Below, piece after piece: positions 1 to 9,544 of a stretch of DNA of 22,307 nucleotides. The stretch's first letter is position 1, and every line of letters starts with the position of its first letter. This DNA comes from Chara braunii (Eukaryota; Streptophyta; Charophyceae; Charales; Characeae), in contig BFEA01000708.1 in the NCBI GenBank assembly GCA_003427395.1, positions 409,349 through 431,655 of the forward strand, given 5' to 3'. The translations under genes and the position numbers were made by a program. The notes beneath the pieces are model-generated. The model was given only the letters and a program-made list of their open reading frames with translations. It was not told where the DNA came from and searched no databases.

Positions 1-44
1 GCAGGAGGCTGGCCGTGCCAATGCCTCCCTGGCCTAGACCCTGC

Positions 45-260
45 GGAAGCTTCCAGGCAAGAGCCTGGAAGTTCCCTGAATTTTCCCTGTAGGGAAACAG
101 GCTGGGGCCTGTAGGCCCTGTCAGAAGGAAGCTTCCAGGCAAGAGCCTGGAAGTTCCCTGAAGTTTCCCTGTAGGGAAACAGGCTGGGGCCTGTAGGCCC
201 TGTCAGAAGGCAGCTTCCAGGCAAGAGCCTGGAAGTTTCCCTGTGGGGAAACAGGCTGGA
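45..260. repeat. 82-bp tandem repeat, about 2.6 copies, made of hairpins
   Basis: Two full copies and one shortened copy follow each other with an 82-bp period (GGAAGC at 45 and 127; AGCTT at 130 and 212). Each unit holds three self-complementary blocks: CTTCCAGGC-AAGA-GCCTGGAAG (9-bp arms), TTTCCCT-GT-AGGGAAA (7-bp arms) and CAGGC-TGGG-GCCTG (5-bp arms). The third copy lacks the short segment between the first two hairpins. No credible coding frame follows the repeat. The function is unknown. The hairpins could be structural parts of a non-coding transcript or simply a fold-back-prone minisatellite. Confidence 0.85.
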
Positions 261-268
261 GGTCCGGG

Positions 269-288
269 ACGGGCCCTGCAGGGCCCGT
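269..288. repeat. Perfect 20-bp palindrome
   Basis: ACGGGCCC-TGCA-GGGCCCGT is a perfect 20-bp inverted repeat just after the 82-bp tandem repeat. It is probably part of the same fold-back-rich sequence. Confidence 0.8.
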
Positions 289-1010
289 GTGGCTGCACAG
301 TATGCCACATATTGCTGTTGATCGCCACTTGCGGCTGCACTTGTGGACTGTTGCCAACTGGTGTGCGGCCGTGATCGGGCTGAGAAGAGGAGCTGAGACT
401 TGGAGGGATGTTCAGGCTAGACGGGTAGGGGGTTAGTGCTACGATTTGGGAGGTTGCCAGGGGATTGAGTTCAGCAGCTCGACGTCAGGACTATCAACCA
501 AGCTGGTACATTGGCCATCATTGCGGGGCCCTCAGGCGCATCAAGGTAACGAGGCTCTCTCCAGTGAGATTAAGCGCATCTCCCTTGGACCCTGAGAGTC
601 TACTTTTTCTATTTCTATCTTCCTTACTCTCAGTCTAGTCTTTGGTTACGAGAGGAAGGCGGCAGGCGGGATTGAAACCCGTAGGTCCGCGCCAAGGCCT
701 ATGTGGGACGCCCCACCGATTGCGGGAGCTCTGCCGGAGCCCAGGCGGGGTTCTGGAGGCAGGGAACTTCAGGTATAACCTCGTTAACCCATGTGATCCC
801 TTCCCCTACTTATTATCCCTGGGGTATCTAAACAATGCTAAGTAAGGATATTACTATTTGTTTTGTTATGTATGTCAGGACCTGTTCTGCAAAAGGCTAA
901 ATGAACAAGTATCTATAAGAGTTCAGATAAGTCGAGTGGATTCAGACAGATTGAACTGGGGGAAGGTATGGTGAAGGTGTTATGTATGCTTTGACCAGGT
1001 CAATCCAAGG
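289..1010. other. Non-coding stretch without recognised features
   Basis: No open frame here resembles a known protein. The only longer frame (642-845) has ordinary low-information composition. It separates the two hairpin arrays and may belong to the same repeat or non-coding transcript. Confidence 0.5.
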
Positions 1011-2217
1011 CTGAGCTCCTCTAAGTTGATGTGGGCTCAGTGCTGTGTTTTATTCATGTCTCCTGGGCTGACTGAATGGTTTTGAGGACTGGGCCTATCC
1101 TAAGTTGGACGTACCAGTCGCTGTTTTTTTCTGGGGTCTCTGAACAAGAGGACGGGCACCCTAAGTTGGGAGGTTCCAAAATCCTGATTTTTTTTTATGG
1201 GTTGCTGAAAACAGAACTGGGAACACTCTAAGTTGCGTGGACTCAGCTCTGTGTGTGTTTTCTTTTGAGGGGACACAGGCATGAGGCTGAGCGTACCCTT
1301 AAGTTAGGGCGGCTCAATCATAAGCCATGAACACTAAGGCCAACCAAAGTATACAACTTTGATATTATTATACGAACCTATATCATCTGGCAGACCGGGC
1401 ACCCTAAGTTGGGAAAGCCAGTCAGCAAGTCAGGTTGAACAAGAAGAGGAGAAAAGCAATGAAGAATATAATGAAGGTAACCTGGGCAGGCTGAGCGTAC
1501 CCTTAAGTTAGGGCGGCTCGGTCCTATGCTCGTAATAAGACAAAGGATCAGCGAGTTAGTATAAACTTGTTTTATTTTCCCTTCTAAACACGAGGCAGGG
1601 TTGGATGTCTCCCTAAGTTCGGTAGGTCTGATCATCTGCCTAATAAAAGAGAAACACATAAAGTTTGTGCATGTATCAATGGTGGTTTTCATATGATTGT
1701 CGTTACGGAGGCTAAGCGTACCCTTAAGTTAGGGCGGCTTAGTCATACGTCGTTGTGCTTTGTTCAGGCAGATTCTGTCTTATGTAACTATAACTGTTTA
1801 AGCTAGCTAGGCATACCCTTAAGTTAGGGCGGCCTGGTGATAGGCTCTTGTCGTTGATGTGATGTAGGTCGGACGTACCCTTAAGTTAGGGCGGTCTGAC
1901 CATTCGTCGTTCGTGCTTGTTTTAGGCAGGCTAGGCATACCCCTAAGTTGGGGCAGCCTAGTCCTATGCCCTATGTAACCCGGTCTATGAGCTGGCTAGG
2001 CATACCCTTAGGATAGGGCAGTCTAGTTTATGCTTCATGTCGTCAGTTAAGCAGAAGCCAGGCGTACCCTTAAGTTAGGGCGGCCTGGTCATATGTTTTA
2101 TGACTAGAGTTTATCTGGAGTTGGGCATACCCTTAAGTTAGGGCAGTCCAGTTGTGCGTACCTTTACTTGTTTACTTAGGCAGGTTGGACATACCCTTAA
2201 GTTAGGGCCTTGTCTGA
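1011..2217 (+). repeat. Array of about 16 hairpin repeats with covarying stems
   Basis: At least 16 units share the core CCCTTAAGTTAGGG or its variant CCCCTAAGTTGGGG, flanked by a 6- to 8-bp outer stem. In the right half the period is about 63 bp. From 5' arm to 3' arm the hairpin is exactly 31 bp in units at 1491, 1712, 1807, 1931, 1996, 2058 and 2121. The outer arms differ between units but stay paired: CTGAGC/GCTCAG (1011-1040), CTAAGC/GCTTAG (1712-1742), CTAGGC/GCCTAG (1931-1961), CCAGGC/GCCTGG (2058-2088), GGTCGGAC/GTCTGACC (1867-1901, one G.T). Others pair through G.T wobbles (1491, 1807, 1996, 2121, 2185). Early units (1087, 1150, 1212, 1390, 1595) are more divergent. Spacers are 30-60 bp and partly similar to each other. 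The family is not recognised. Confidence 0.85.
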
Positions 2218-3605
2218 TCCTATGCCATAAGTGAGGGGGTTATTGAAAGGGGACAACTAAGTGATCTAACAAACTACCTGGCAAATGTATGTGGGATTGT
2301 GAGAGATGCATGCTCATGTATGATTGTAGGGTCTCACTTGGGGTGTCTTTTCGATAGGTTAGTTGCTTTAGATGCTCGCCAAGTGCTGGAGCCATAGGTA
2401 GGTCAGATGGATGTTGGGAGGGAAAACTTGGTATGTATGGAAGAGTCTCGATTGATTCATGTTGAGTGGTATTGCATGGATTCAGATGGGCAGACCACAC
2501 AACTGTCGTGAGAGTGAACTACCCCACAACCTTTGTGTTTGAGTGAGATTGTGCTATCCCCGTTCTGCTGAGGTGATAATCCAAGTAGACATTCGGGTAA
2601 ACCCCCACAGGGCTAATCCCGACGGTGTCCTTTCTGATAATACTAAAAGTATTCGTATCCTTTCCTTGTTAGGGTTTATTTTGGTGGAACGATAAAGTTC
2701 CGGGCGGAAGGGTTAGCATGTCGCTGGTGTTGCGCCAGACAACTCACCACCGCTCCAAATTCCTTCCTTCCCTAGGGGTCGTCTTACCCCGCACCCTAGG
2801 GGCACCTCAGGGTGCAGAAGACGGAAAGGCCCTCAGGCCGGTTTTGCGCCCACTAAAGGGTTACCTCCCCTTAGAGCGCGCTTCAGCCAACGCCTGAGCG
2901 TCGGAAGTAACCCCATGGCTCCGAAGAGGCCATTTGGGTATGGGCACCACATAATGCGCCGTCACTGCAAATACTCACATAGAACCGCATAGTGAATTGG
3001 TATCTGTGGGTACTGCGTCCGCTCGCTCTTATACTAGATCCTCGTGCGCAGCACTCGCCGGTCCTCGTACTAGGAGTTATGGGTCAGATAATGAAGGGGC
3101 TAGGAGTTGTTGTGTTGTGGCGTTGTTTGTGGTGTTTGTTTCGCGTGGGGTTCCAAGTGTTATGGGTGAGTAACCGTGAGTATTGTGGTGTAACGCGTGG
3201 GTATGTAGTGCGTCCTAGTCGACCGACGTCGAGTTGCGTTTGGGACTTCAGCCCCCCAGTACGGCGATTTGCGTACGGGTTCGATTTTCGGGCGTTCGAC
3301 CGCGCGTACCCCCTATGCTACAGCGAGCGAGAAATGCCCTTCGCTGGGCCACCTCTGCAATTGCATACGAAAAGCTTTCGCATGTGGTTCAGTAGCTCGA
3401 CAGGGATACGCCCACCTAAGGGATGGTGACAGCTCCCGCAGGTGGAGGTAGCGGTGCCTCGCGTGACCCTGTCCTGTCGTAGGGGCTCGCGAGAGGTACG
3501 GCTGGCGCACTCGGCCGGAGTGGCAAACCCTCTCCGTGACAAGTCCTGCATAATCCTGCGTGACGCGGCCGGGAGGGTCCCCGTGTGGGACCGATGCGCT
3601 CGACA
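2218..3605. other. Unrecognised intergenic sequence with one clear hairpin
   Basis: I recognise no gene. GCACCCT (2791-2797) pairs with AGGGTGC (2809-2815). A TATAAGAG sequence lies on the minus strand near 3036-3043 but has no gene attached. The open frames around 2992-3600 overlap on both strands and show no family motif. The right edge, about 3606, is where the gypsy reverse-transcriptase reading stops matching its family, so this stretch may have been joined there by deletion or insertion. Confidence 0.4.
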
Positions 3606-5228
3606 CCACGTCTTGAAAGCGGTTTTGTACCGATCTCTTGGCTGAATCTCGATCTGGTGATAACCCGACTTGAGGTCAAGCTTCGAGAAGTACTTGGCGC
3701 CGCCTAGTCGCTCGAGAAGATCATCGATCCGAGGGAGAGGGTCGGCGTTCTTGATCGTTTGCGCGTTAAGTTTTCGGTAGTCAATGCACAAACGAAGGTC
3801 CTTGTTCTTCTTCCGGACGAAAAGAACGGGAGCACCGTATGGCAAACAACTAGGGCGAATCTAGTCCCTGGCTAAGAGGTCGTCTAGTTGTGCCCGAAGC
3901 ACTTGTAGTTCCTCTTCGCTCATGCGGTAGATACATCCGCGCGGAGGTACGGCGCCGTCCTCGAGAGTGATCCCGTGGCGAATGGGCCAATCCGGTATGA
4001 CTCCGGCGGGAGCTTGAAAGACATCCTCATAGTTGTCCAACAACTCAATGATGCGTGGGTCCGACGTATCCGTCTTGGGCTGATCACCGGGTGGGAGGGC
4101 GTGAAGAAAACATATGCCCATCTCCTCAATGTCGTTCCGCCGGATGGACTGGCGAATGCTCGCCGCGGATACCACGTGACAACCAATCGAAGGATGAGGA
4201 AGCGGCACCGTACACGGAACTAGTTCGCCACGCCGATCACGAACGTGAACGGTGCGGCGATGGAAGTTCACGAGGTGGTCTTCGCTTTGCAGCCACGACA
4301 TGCCTAGGATCATTTCGAACTTGGTGTTCAATATGTCGAAAGACACGGCCTCGCTTGCTAGCGGGGCAAAGTACACGGGCACCGAGTCAACGCATCGGTC
4401 GATTGACTTTTGCGTGTGACCATCGGCCAACGTGACGTGCGTAGGCTGACTTTTCCTTCGAACGGGCGGGCCGAGCCCGGTGCGTGCCATGAAGTCTTGG
4501 CTCATGTAGTTGCGAGTCGCTCCACAATCGATCAAGGCACTGCAGGTCGCCTTTCCGATCTGAATGCGGATGTAGAGGAGCGGCGCGTCGTTGTCGAAGT
4601 ACCGTTGCGTTGCGTACTCGCGGTCGATCTTCGGAAGATAGTTACGAAGGTCAACAACCGCTACTCCGCCGTCTGTCGACGGAGGTGGTACTGCAGCGTG
4701 CAAGTATTCGCGTAGATGTGACATTAGGGCATTGCAATGCGGAGTTGGCAAGGAACCGGTGGAGGAAAGAGGCAACCATTGGAAGTCCTCGACTGTCAAT
4801 GGATCGAGATCCTCAAGTCTCGTCCAAGTTGACGGATCCTCCGATAAAAGGGCTGGCGAAGCAACCGGTTCGTTGTCCGACGGCGGAACTGCCGCGCATA
4901 CGCTTGAATCTTGCACGTGGAGAGGTTGGTTCAGCAGTGGGACCAGCTCAACATCATAAGTCTCGAAGTCAATCCGAGAGCTTGCGACTACCGCGGTGTC
5001 CCCTGATGTGAGAGAGGCTGCTAGCAAGGCAGCCGACTCCAGCGGACTGGGAAATGTTGTCGTTGCACTTCCTGTGGTGCTCAGTTTCCCAAGCCCGAAC
5101 GCTTGACATTTTCCTTGTCCTTGTCGAGGCAGGCACTGGTGATGTGTTTGGTGCTGTTGCACCACAAACAGCATGACCACTTCTGTCGCAACTTGAACAT
5201 TTCTTCGGTAATGCCAAATTTCATCCAT
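3606..5228 (-). pseudogene. pol: Broken pol: aspartic protease and N-terminal reverse transcriptase
   Basis: This frame would normally be entered by -1 frameshifting from gag near 5087, so the codons from 5228 to there are overlap only. It holds a retropepsin-like domain with DCGAT in the active-site position (usually DSGA or DTGA) and the closing motif ILGMSWL. An RT lead-in follows (PIRHGITLEDGAVPPRG). A TAG at 3861-3863 interrupts it where relatives have an aromatic residue before IRPS. The same frame then resumes with [21 protein letters not shown] and the motif-A strand [15 protein letters not shown]. After KTAFKT (about 3606) similarity ends, so the catalytic YxDD box and everything downstream are missing. 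Both the Ser-to-Cys change in the protease and the truncation argue against function. Confidence 0.88.
5081..5090 (-). promoter_or_regulatory. Probable -1 ribosomal frameshift site GGGAAAC at the gag stop
   Basis: On the minus strand the heptamer G-GGA-AAC (5084-5090) is in the gag reading phase expected for X-XXY-YYZ slippage and is followed directly by the gag TGA (5081-5083). Slipping back one base gives GGG-AAA-CTG, the pol frame that leads to the protease. GGGAAAC is a known functional -1 slippery sequence in other retroelements. I have not identified a downstream stimulatory pseudoknot. Confidence 0.75.
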
Positions 5229-6823
5229 GGTGCCTGTCGTGCTCCATCCACTGACGCTTCTTTCGCCTTCTTCCCCCCTCGGGGTTTCGTGCGTCGCGGT
5301 GGTATCGCTGCTGCCACATCTCCATCACTTGATGTTGAAGCGGCTGTGTGGTCCTCACTTGTTCCTTGTTGGACTGCTGCTACTTGCGGTGTCCATTGTC
5401 CCTTGCCTTTCTCCACGTAACCGGGCTGTTGGCGGGGCTCGTTAGCCGCACGCCGGTTACCTTGTATATGTTCTCTAGCTTTGGCGATCATGTCGTCAAA
5501 GTTTTTATACTCGAATTCGCTGCCGAGAGCAGCTGTCAAGGCGTCGCAAGACCGGGCGAAGAACTCGCCTCGGATTGAGTCGAACGGTAGGTTCAACTCC
5601 GGGGTGGCGACAAGTCTTTGCCACTCCGTCAGCCATTCCCGCGAAGGTTGCTGGCCTTGGAAGATGCGGAAGATCTTGTTCAAGGCGTGACGCTTGTCGT
5701 TGTTCACCATGAACCGGGTCTTCCACTTCTTTTCAAACTCCTCCCACGTGATCTTCGTGTGGAGGGTGGCGATGGTACATTCTAGCGTGACGGCCACGTG
5801 CGTCATGAATTGTTGCGCCCCGCCTATAAGTTGGACGTACAATGCGTCCATCCGCCGTAGGGGCGGAGTATGATGTACGTCGGCCTCCACCTTAAACGCC
5901 ATCCACCATTGCAGCGGATCAGTCTTATGGTAATCGTCGAACTTCTCGATCTTGAAGTTCGGCATCTTCCATTCCTTGGCGGCCGCTCGTTGCTGGACTT
6001 GATCATTGAGCATCTTCAATTGACTGCTGACTGTCGAGGTTCCGGCAAACTTGTTGATGTCGCCAAGGGATGCGACGATGTGATTGATCCGCTCATCGAG
6101 CTGTTTGGCTTGAGTGGCCAAAGCTGGGCTGCTGTCTGAAACTGCACCGCCCGTTGACTCGACTGCAGACAGTCGTGCCATCCCGGCATCGACGGAGTCC
6201 TGCAGTCGGTCATTGATGGCCTGCTGTTGGCTGTCGGCGGCCTGTAGCATGCCGGTGTCGGCCTGCAGGGCAGTGATGTTCTGATCCATTGCCTTGAAGT
6301 TGCCTTCATGGCGGATGAGGACCTGCCGCATAGCCAACAGTTCCTGTTGTTGCCAATTGCACGTGTACAGCAGGTTCTCAATCAAGACTGCTGTAGTTTC
6401 CCTGTTTCTCTCGTCCTCGGTTGGTTCTTCTTGCTCCTCAGTTGCTCGGAAGTGCTGCTGTCGAAGTACTCTGCCGTATGCGGCTTCTTCGTTGAGAAGG
6501 TTCATGGCAGCCTGGAACCGAGCCTGAGTTTGACTTGCGTCGAGCTGCTGCTGCTGTTGCCTTGCTGCTGCTGCAGAATCGGCAGCGGCCTGCTGACGTG
6601 CTGCCTGTTCCGCTTCTTGTTGGAGTCGGATGGCTTCCCGTCGGGCGGCATTTTCCTTCTCCCATGTGCGGAGTTCGGTGGCATTGGTCTCCGTGTACTG
6701 TAAGAGATGCTCGAGAAACGAGAGTGCGTCTTCATCGGCCCATTGAACTGGCACAGGAGGGGGAAGCGGCCTCTTGGGAATGCCTGGCATATTGCTGTCG
6801 GCGTGGCCGGCTGCTGCAGCCAT
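5081..6823 (-). CDS. gag: Gag polyprotein of the gypsy element
   Basis: This is the capsid/nucleocapsid precursor of the minus-strand retrotransposon. The open frame begins after a TAA at about 6905, but its first ATG is at 6821-6823 (Met-Ala-Ala-Ala-Ala), which I take as the start. The N-terminal half is Gln/Ala-rich and probably coiled-coil. The middle, from KEWKMPNFKIEKFDDY through ITWEEFEKKWKTRF, is the usual retrotransposon gag/capsid region (PWQ-like DPLQWWMAFK, then the helical EWLTEWQRLV segment). Near the C-terminus is a CCHC zinc knuckle: C-X2-C-X4-H-X4-C in CLWCNSTKHITSAC. The frame is uninterrupted to its TGA at 5081-5083. It overlaps pol by about 150 nt, with pol in the -1 frame. 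Confidence 0.88.
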   Translation of the reverse strand: MAAAAGHADSNMPGIPKRPLPPPVPVQWADEDALSFLEHLLQYTETNATELRTWEKENAARREAIRLQQEAEQAARQQAAADSAAAARQQQQQLDASQTQARFQAAMNLLNEEAAYGRVLRQQHFRATEEQEEPTEDERNRETTAVLIENLLYTCNWQQQELLAMRQVLIRHEGNFKAMDQNITALQADTGMLQAADSQQQAINDRLQDSVDAGMARLSAVESTGGAVSDSSPALATQAKQLDERINHIVASLGDINKFAGTSTVSSQLKMLNDQVQQRAAAKEWKMPNFKIEKFDDYHKTDPLQWWMAFKVEADVHHTPPLRRMDALYVQLIGGAQQFMTHVAVTLECTIATLHTKITWEEFEKKWKTRFMVNNDKRHALNKIFRIFQGQQPSREWLTEWQRLVATPELNLPFDSIRGEFFARSCDALTAALGSEFEYKNFDDMIAKAREHIQGNRRAANEPRQQPGYVEKGKGQWTPQVAAVQQGTSEDHTAASTSSDGDVAAAIPPRRTKPRGGKKAKEASVDGARQAPWMKFGITEEMFKLRQKWSCCLWCNSTKHITSACLDKDKENVKRSGLGN

Positions 6824-6942
6824 GTCTGTGCATCGCTTGCGCGGGATCTGCGGTGCCTTGGGTCCCTGTTGGGGCTTGGCTGCCTTGGATTCGCGCTCTG
6901 CCAATTATTGGCTGCGGCGCATTTAGTGTCCGGCTGCACGTT

Positions 6943-7110
6943 GCTGCTGACGTGGCACTCTGACGTGTCACTCTGCTGATGTGTCACTGTACTGACATGG
7001 CACTCTGCTGACGTGGCACTTCTGACGTGTCACTCTGCTGATGTGTCACTGTGCTGATGTGTCACTCTGCTGACGTGGCACTTCTAAAGTGTCACTCTGC
7101 TGACGTGTCC
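6943..7110. repeat. About 20-bp tandem repeat with TGACGTGG motifs in the gypsy leader
   Basis: Seven to eight imperfect copies of a unit close to CACTCTGCTGACGTGTCACT lie just upstream of gag. Variants read TGACGTGGCA, TGACGTGTCA, TGATGTGTCA and TGACATGGCA. TGACG and ACGTGGCA cores are the type bound by plant bZIP factors (as-1, G-box and C-box sites), so the array could act as an enhancer for the retrotransposon. That role is inference. What is seen is the periodic repeat. Confidence 0.75.
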
Positions 7111-7916
7111 GGACACTGTAGTATGAAGGACCGAAAGGAGGAAAGAGAAGGTAGAGGTGGGAAGAATGGAGGGCAGGCAAGCAATGCACAGACAGTCCCG
7201 TTCCGCCCTGACCTTGACACTAATCAAAAAAATTCCCTCCCCCCGACGAATTTTCCAATTTCGGGAAATTAAATAAAATTTTAATCGAAAAAATAGGAAT
7301 TGATAAAATTTTAATTTTGACAAAAGATTAAATACCTGATTAACAAATATTTACATTTGCAATAATGAATTTCACAAATGTTAAATATTTAATCAAGAAT
7401 ACTTAAATTTGCATTAATAAAAGAAATGAATAAGTTTAAGCAAGTTTAAACATTTAGACATAACTTCCAAAAAAAATCACGAAATTTCGTCGGAAGAATT
7501 TAGCATCATCACGAGGTCACTCATTTAGTAGAGATGAATGGTAGCAGGAAGATACACAATTTGCTGGAAAGATTCAACCTTTCAACGCAAAAAAGATGTA
7601 GTTTTGCAAAAAGTGAAAGTTCCGTGAAGTTGCAGTTCGAATATGGCCTTGCTCAGGCCCGATCAGCCTTGATTGGCGCGGTGCCTGGCTGGCACTTACT
7701 TCCGATAGGTTAGGTAGGTCGTTTAGATTAGGTTAGGACTAACCCTAATTAGCGCTAATTAGGTGTACTCGTAATTAGCGATTTCCTAATTGCGCGATAT
7801 GGAGAAACGTCGCAAACCTAAAATTATAGTTGAAACGACCTAATTAATCATGAAAGTACGAGAAAAGAAAAAATTTGCAACTTGTGATTTAATGATAATA
7901 GAGTGCAGGTATTGAT

Positions 7917-7948
<32 letters not shown>

Positions 7949-7982
7949 CATCAATTAATGGTGAGTCATCCAATGCTGGTCT
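7111..7982. other. AT-rich leader of the gypsy element
   Basis: No gene is visible. It holds an imperfect inverted pair around CCGACGAA..TTT (about 7236 and 7478-7494) enclosing ~250 bp of very AT-rich DNA, possibly a small nested fold-back element. There is also a perfect 20-bp palindrome CCTAATTAGCGCTAATTAGG at 7744-7763, and an (ATCA)n microsatellite at about 7917-7948 next to the primer site. Confidence 0.55.
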
Positions 7983-7994
7983 GCTCCGATACCA
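7983..7994 (-). other. Primer-binding site of the gypsy element
   Basis: The minus strand reads TGGTATCGGAGC, one base from the usual plant initiator-Met-tRNA complement TGGTATCAGAGC. It lies 3 nt inside a CA-ended sequence (minus strand ..GCAACA, ending at 7998), as expected where a 5' LTR meets the internal region. The position and orientation agree with gag and pol. Confidence 0.8.
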
Positions 7995-7997
7995 AAC

Positions 7998-8890
7998 TGT
8001 TGCATACCCGTGAAACACAGTCATAAGTATGGCGCAGATTCCCAGAACCGACCAGATAATACAGAGTTATATAGATGCAAGCGGAAGACTTGAGATACCT
8101 TCGCAATGACTTGCTGATTTCTGCTGCCGAGATTAACAGCGAGGCTGTACACTAACCCGGTAGGTTAGATTCGTAATTTTGTTTGAGGGCTAACCGAGAG
8201 ACCTGTCTGTAGGGAAATTCTTGAGGGACAGATCTGTAAATCTGAGAAAATATAGGCCCAGTACTAACCTGAATTCCTACATCTACCCTAACTGCTGATA
8301 GCAGGCCCGAGCTACCCCTAGGACAGACAGGCCCTAAGCGGCCTATGCTGCTAGACGGTCCTATAGCCTATAGCCGGGTCCGGTAGAGGCCGAGAGGCCG
8401 AAACAGCAACGGTACCGGTCGGTCAGTCAGTCCGGTCTAGGTCTAGAGAGTCTATAGATAGGTTAGGCTCACCGGTTCAGGACTTTTGGCAGTTCATTTC
8501 TCGCGAGCAGCGTTGGAGAAGCCAAGCGAGTTGGTGGCGGTACCTGTCTACAGGCGGCATCCTGAGACACGCCGTGACAGCAGCCATAGCCGGCCCTCTC
8601 TGAGTCTGCCATAGCTGGGGCATCCTCAGCGCATCTACCCCTGGGGGTTATCTGCGTATGGCCGGGCTGTATCGAGGCTCTACAGTGGTGATTCGTGGGT
8701 GGTGGCAGCCATAGCTGCCTGTTCCTTCGTTGGAGTTGTCCATCGGCACTGAAGACTTCATCGCAGTACCTGTTCTTCATCAGGGTGGTTGGCGCTGGCC
8801 TCTGGGAGGTTGTTCTGACATAGCACTACTAACTGGATGTAGGATAGAGAGTGGGGTGTGAGTTCTGAGTGTGGCGAGATACTGGAACAA
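7998..8890 (-). other. Probable LTR of the gypsy element and unresolved junction
   Basis: The inner edge at 7998 begins TGTTGC on the plus strand, which is an LTR end (..GCAACA) on the minus strand. I cannot fix the outer edge because the opposite LTR was lost and no second copy exists in the window for comparison. Somewhere between about 8460 and 8890 this sequence meets the plus-strand LTR remnant. No protein motif was found in the short frames at 8469-8940. Confidence 0.4.
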
Positions 8891-9536
8891 ACTCTGTTAC
8901 GATATTTGTGTGAGTGGCTCATCATCAGTGACAGTTTCAATTGTGATCTTCGCAGGTTCTTTCTTGTGATTGGTTGTTGGGAGTTGTGTCAAAGAGTGAG
9001 AAACACTGTGTGTCTTCTCCCCTGCTGTGCATAATTGTCTTCCGCTGTTTATCTTCGCCTGTGTGCAGTGTGGACTCTGTCTCCTCTCTCCCCATCTCTT
9101 GTGCATGTATGGGCATGTATGAGACTGTCTGTGTGTGAGTGGCGAGAAAATTCGTCAGACAACCAAGTTCATAACAGTTGGTATCGGAGCGAGATTGGAA
9201 TTGGCGCACTGAGGGTTGAGCGCATTGAGGCATCTTCTTCATCCTGGCGATATACTGGGGAGAGTTTCATGGCGATTCATCTTCCCCAGTACTGAGTCAG
9301 CAGGGAAGAAGACTTTCGGCGGTGGATTCAAGTGCTCAGTGGCTGTACTGAGCAAGCGCACTGAGCCTGTCAAGGCGCTTGTCAGGAAGTGGCGGGTACA
9401 GGGCTAATTCGCCAGTCCGAGAAATAACGGATTGCACCTTGGGGATAGGAAGAGCCAAAACTAAGAGGAAGAGGCTAGAAAAGGGCCTTAACGGCCACTT
9501 GACACTTGGCATGCTAGAAAAAAGAGAGAAATACAC
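8890..9536 (+). mobile_element. Remnant of a second LTR retrotransposon, 3' part of LTR plus start of internal region
   Basis: A TG-rich, pyrimidine-rich stretch ends in ..ATAACA at 9176. It is followed after GT by TGGTATCGGAGC (9179-9190), a plus-strand primer-binding site identical to that of the minus-strand gypsy element. Shortly after is ATGGCGATTCATCTTCCCCAG, a possible gag start (9269). The frame is broken by TGA within nine codons (9292-9294) and again later, so no protein survives. The left edge is approximate. The superfamily cannot be decided. Confidence 0.6.
9179..9190 (+). other. Primer-binding site of the second LTR element
   Basis: TGGTATCGGAGC sits 2 nt after an LTR-like ACA end at 9176. 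It is the exact 12-mer used by the oppositely oriented gypsy element 1.2 kb away. Confidence 0.75.
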
Positions 9537-9544
9537 ATTTCGTT

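Larger units (their letters stand above)
3606..7998 (-). mobile_element. Truncated Ty3/gypsy LTR retrotransposon
   Basis: Reading on the minus strand: the inner LTR edge near 7998, a primer-binding site (7983-7994), a ~1.1-kb leader, gag, a -1 frameshift site, protease and the start of reverse transcriptase, in the order usual for Ty3/gypsy elements. The rest of RT, RNase H, integrase and the 3' LTR are absent. Homology ends abruptly near 3606, just after the RT residues KTAFKT. The element is dead: it has a TAG inside the RT lead-in and a DCGAT protease motif. The outer LTR edge is not resolved. Confidence 0.85.

Noticed and set aside
1011-2217. CRISPR array or telomere-like repeat
   Set aside because: The repeats are not identical, their stems vary with compensation, the spacers resemble each other and the context is eukaryotic. 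TTAGGG is only part of the hairpin core and is not in tandem.
3030-3090. Large-subunit rRNA fragment (minus strand CTAGTACGAGGACCGG)
   Set aside because: It resembles the sarcin-ricin neighbourhood for only about a dozen bases. Flanking bases do not match the rRNA.
3240-3310. tRNA gene suggested by GGTTCGATTTT
   Set aside because: There is a B-box-like word, but no A box, acceptor stem or anticodon arm can be drawn.
2992-3845. Several overlapping open frames on both strands as genes
   Set aside because: Apart from the RT portion (3606-3845, minus) none shows a domain or motif. They are open because the region is GC-rich.
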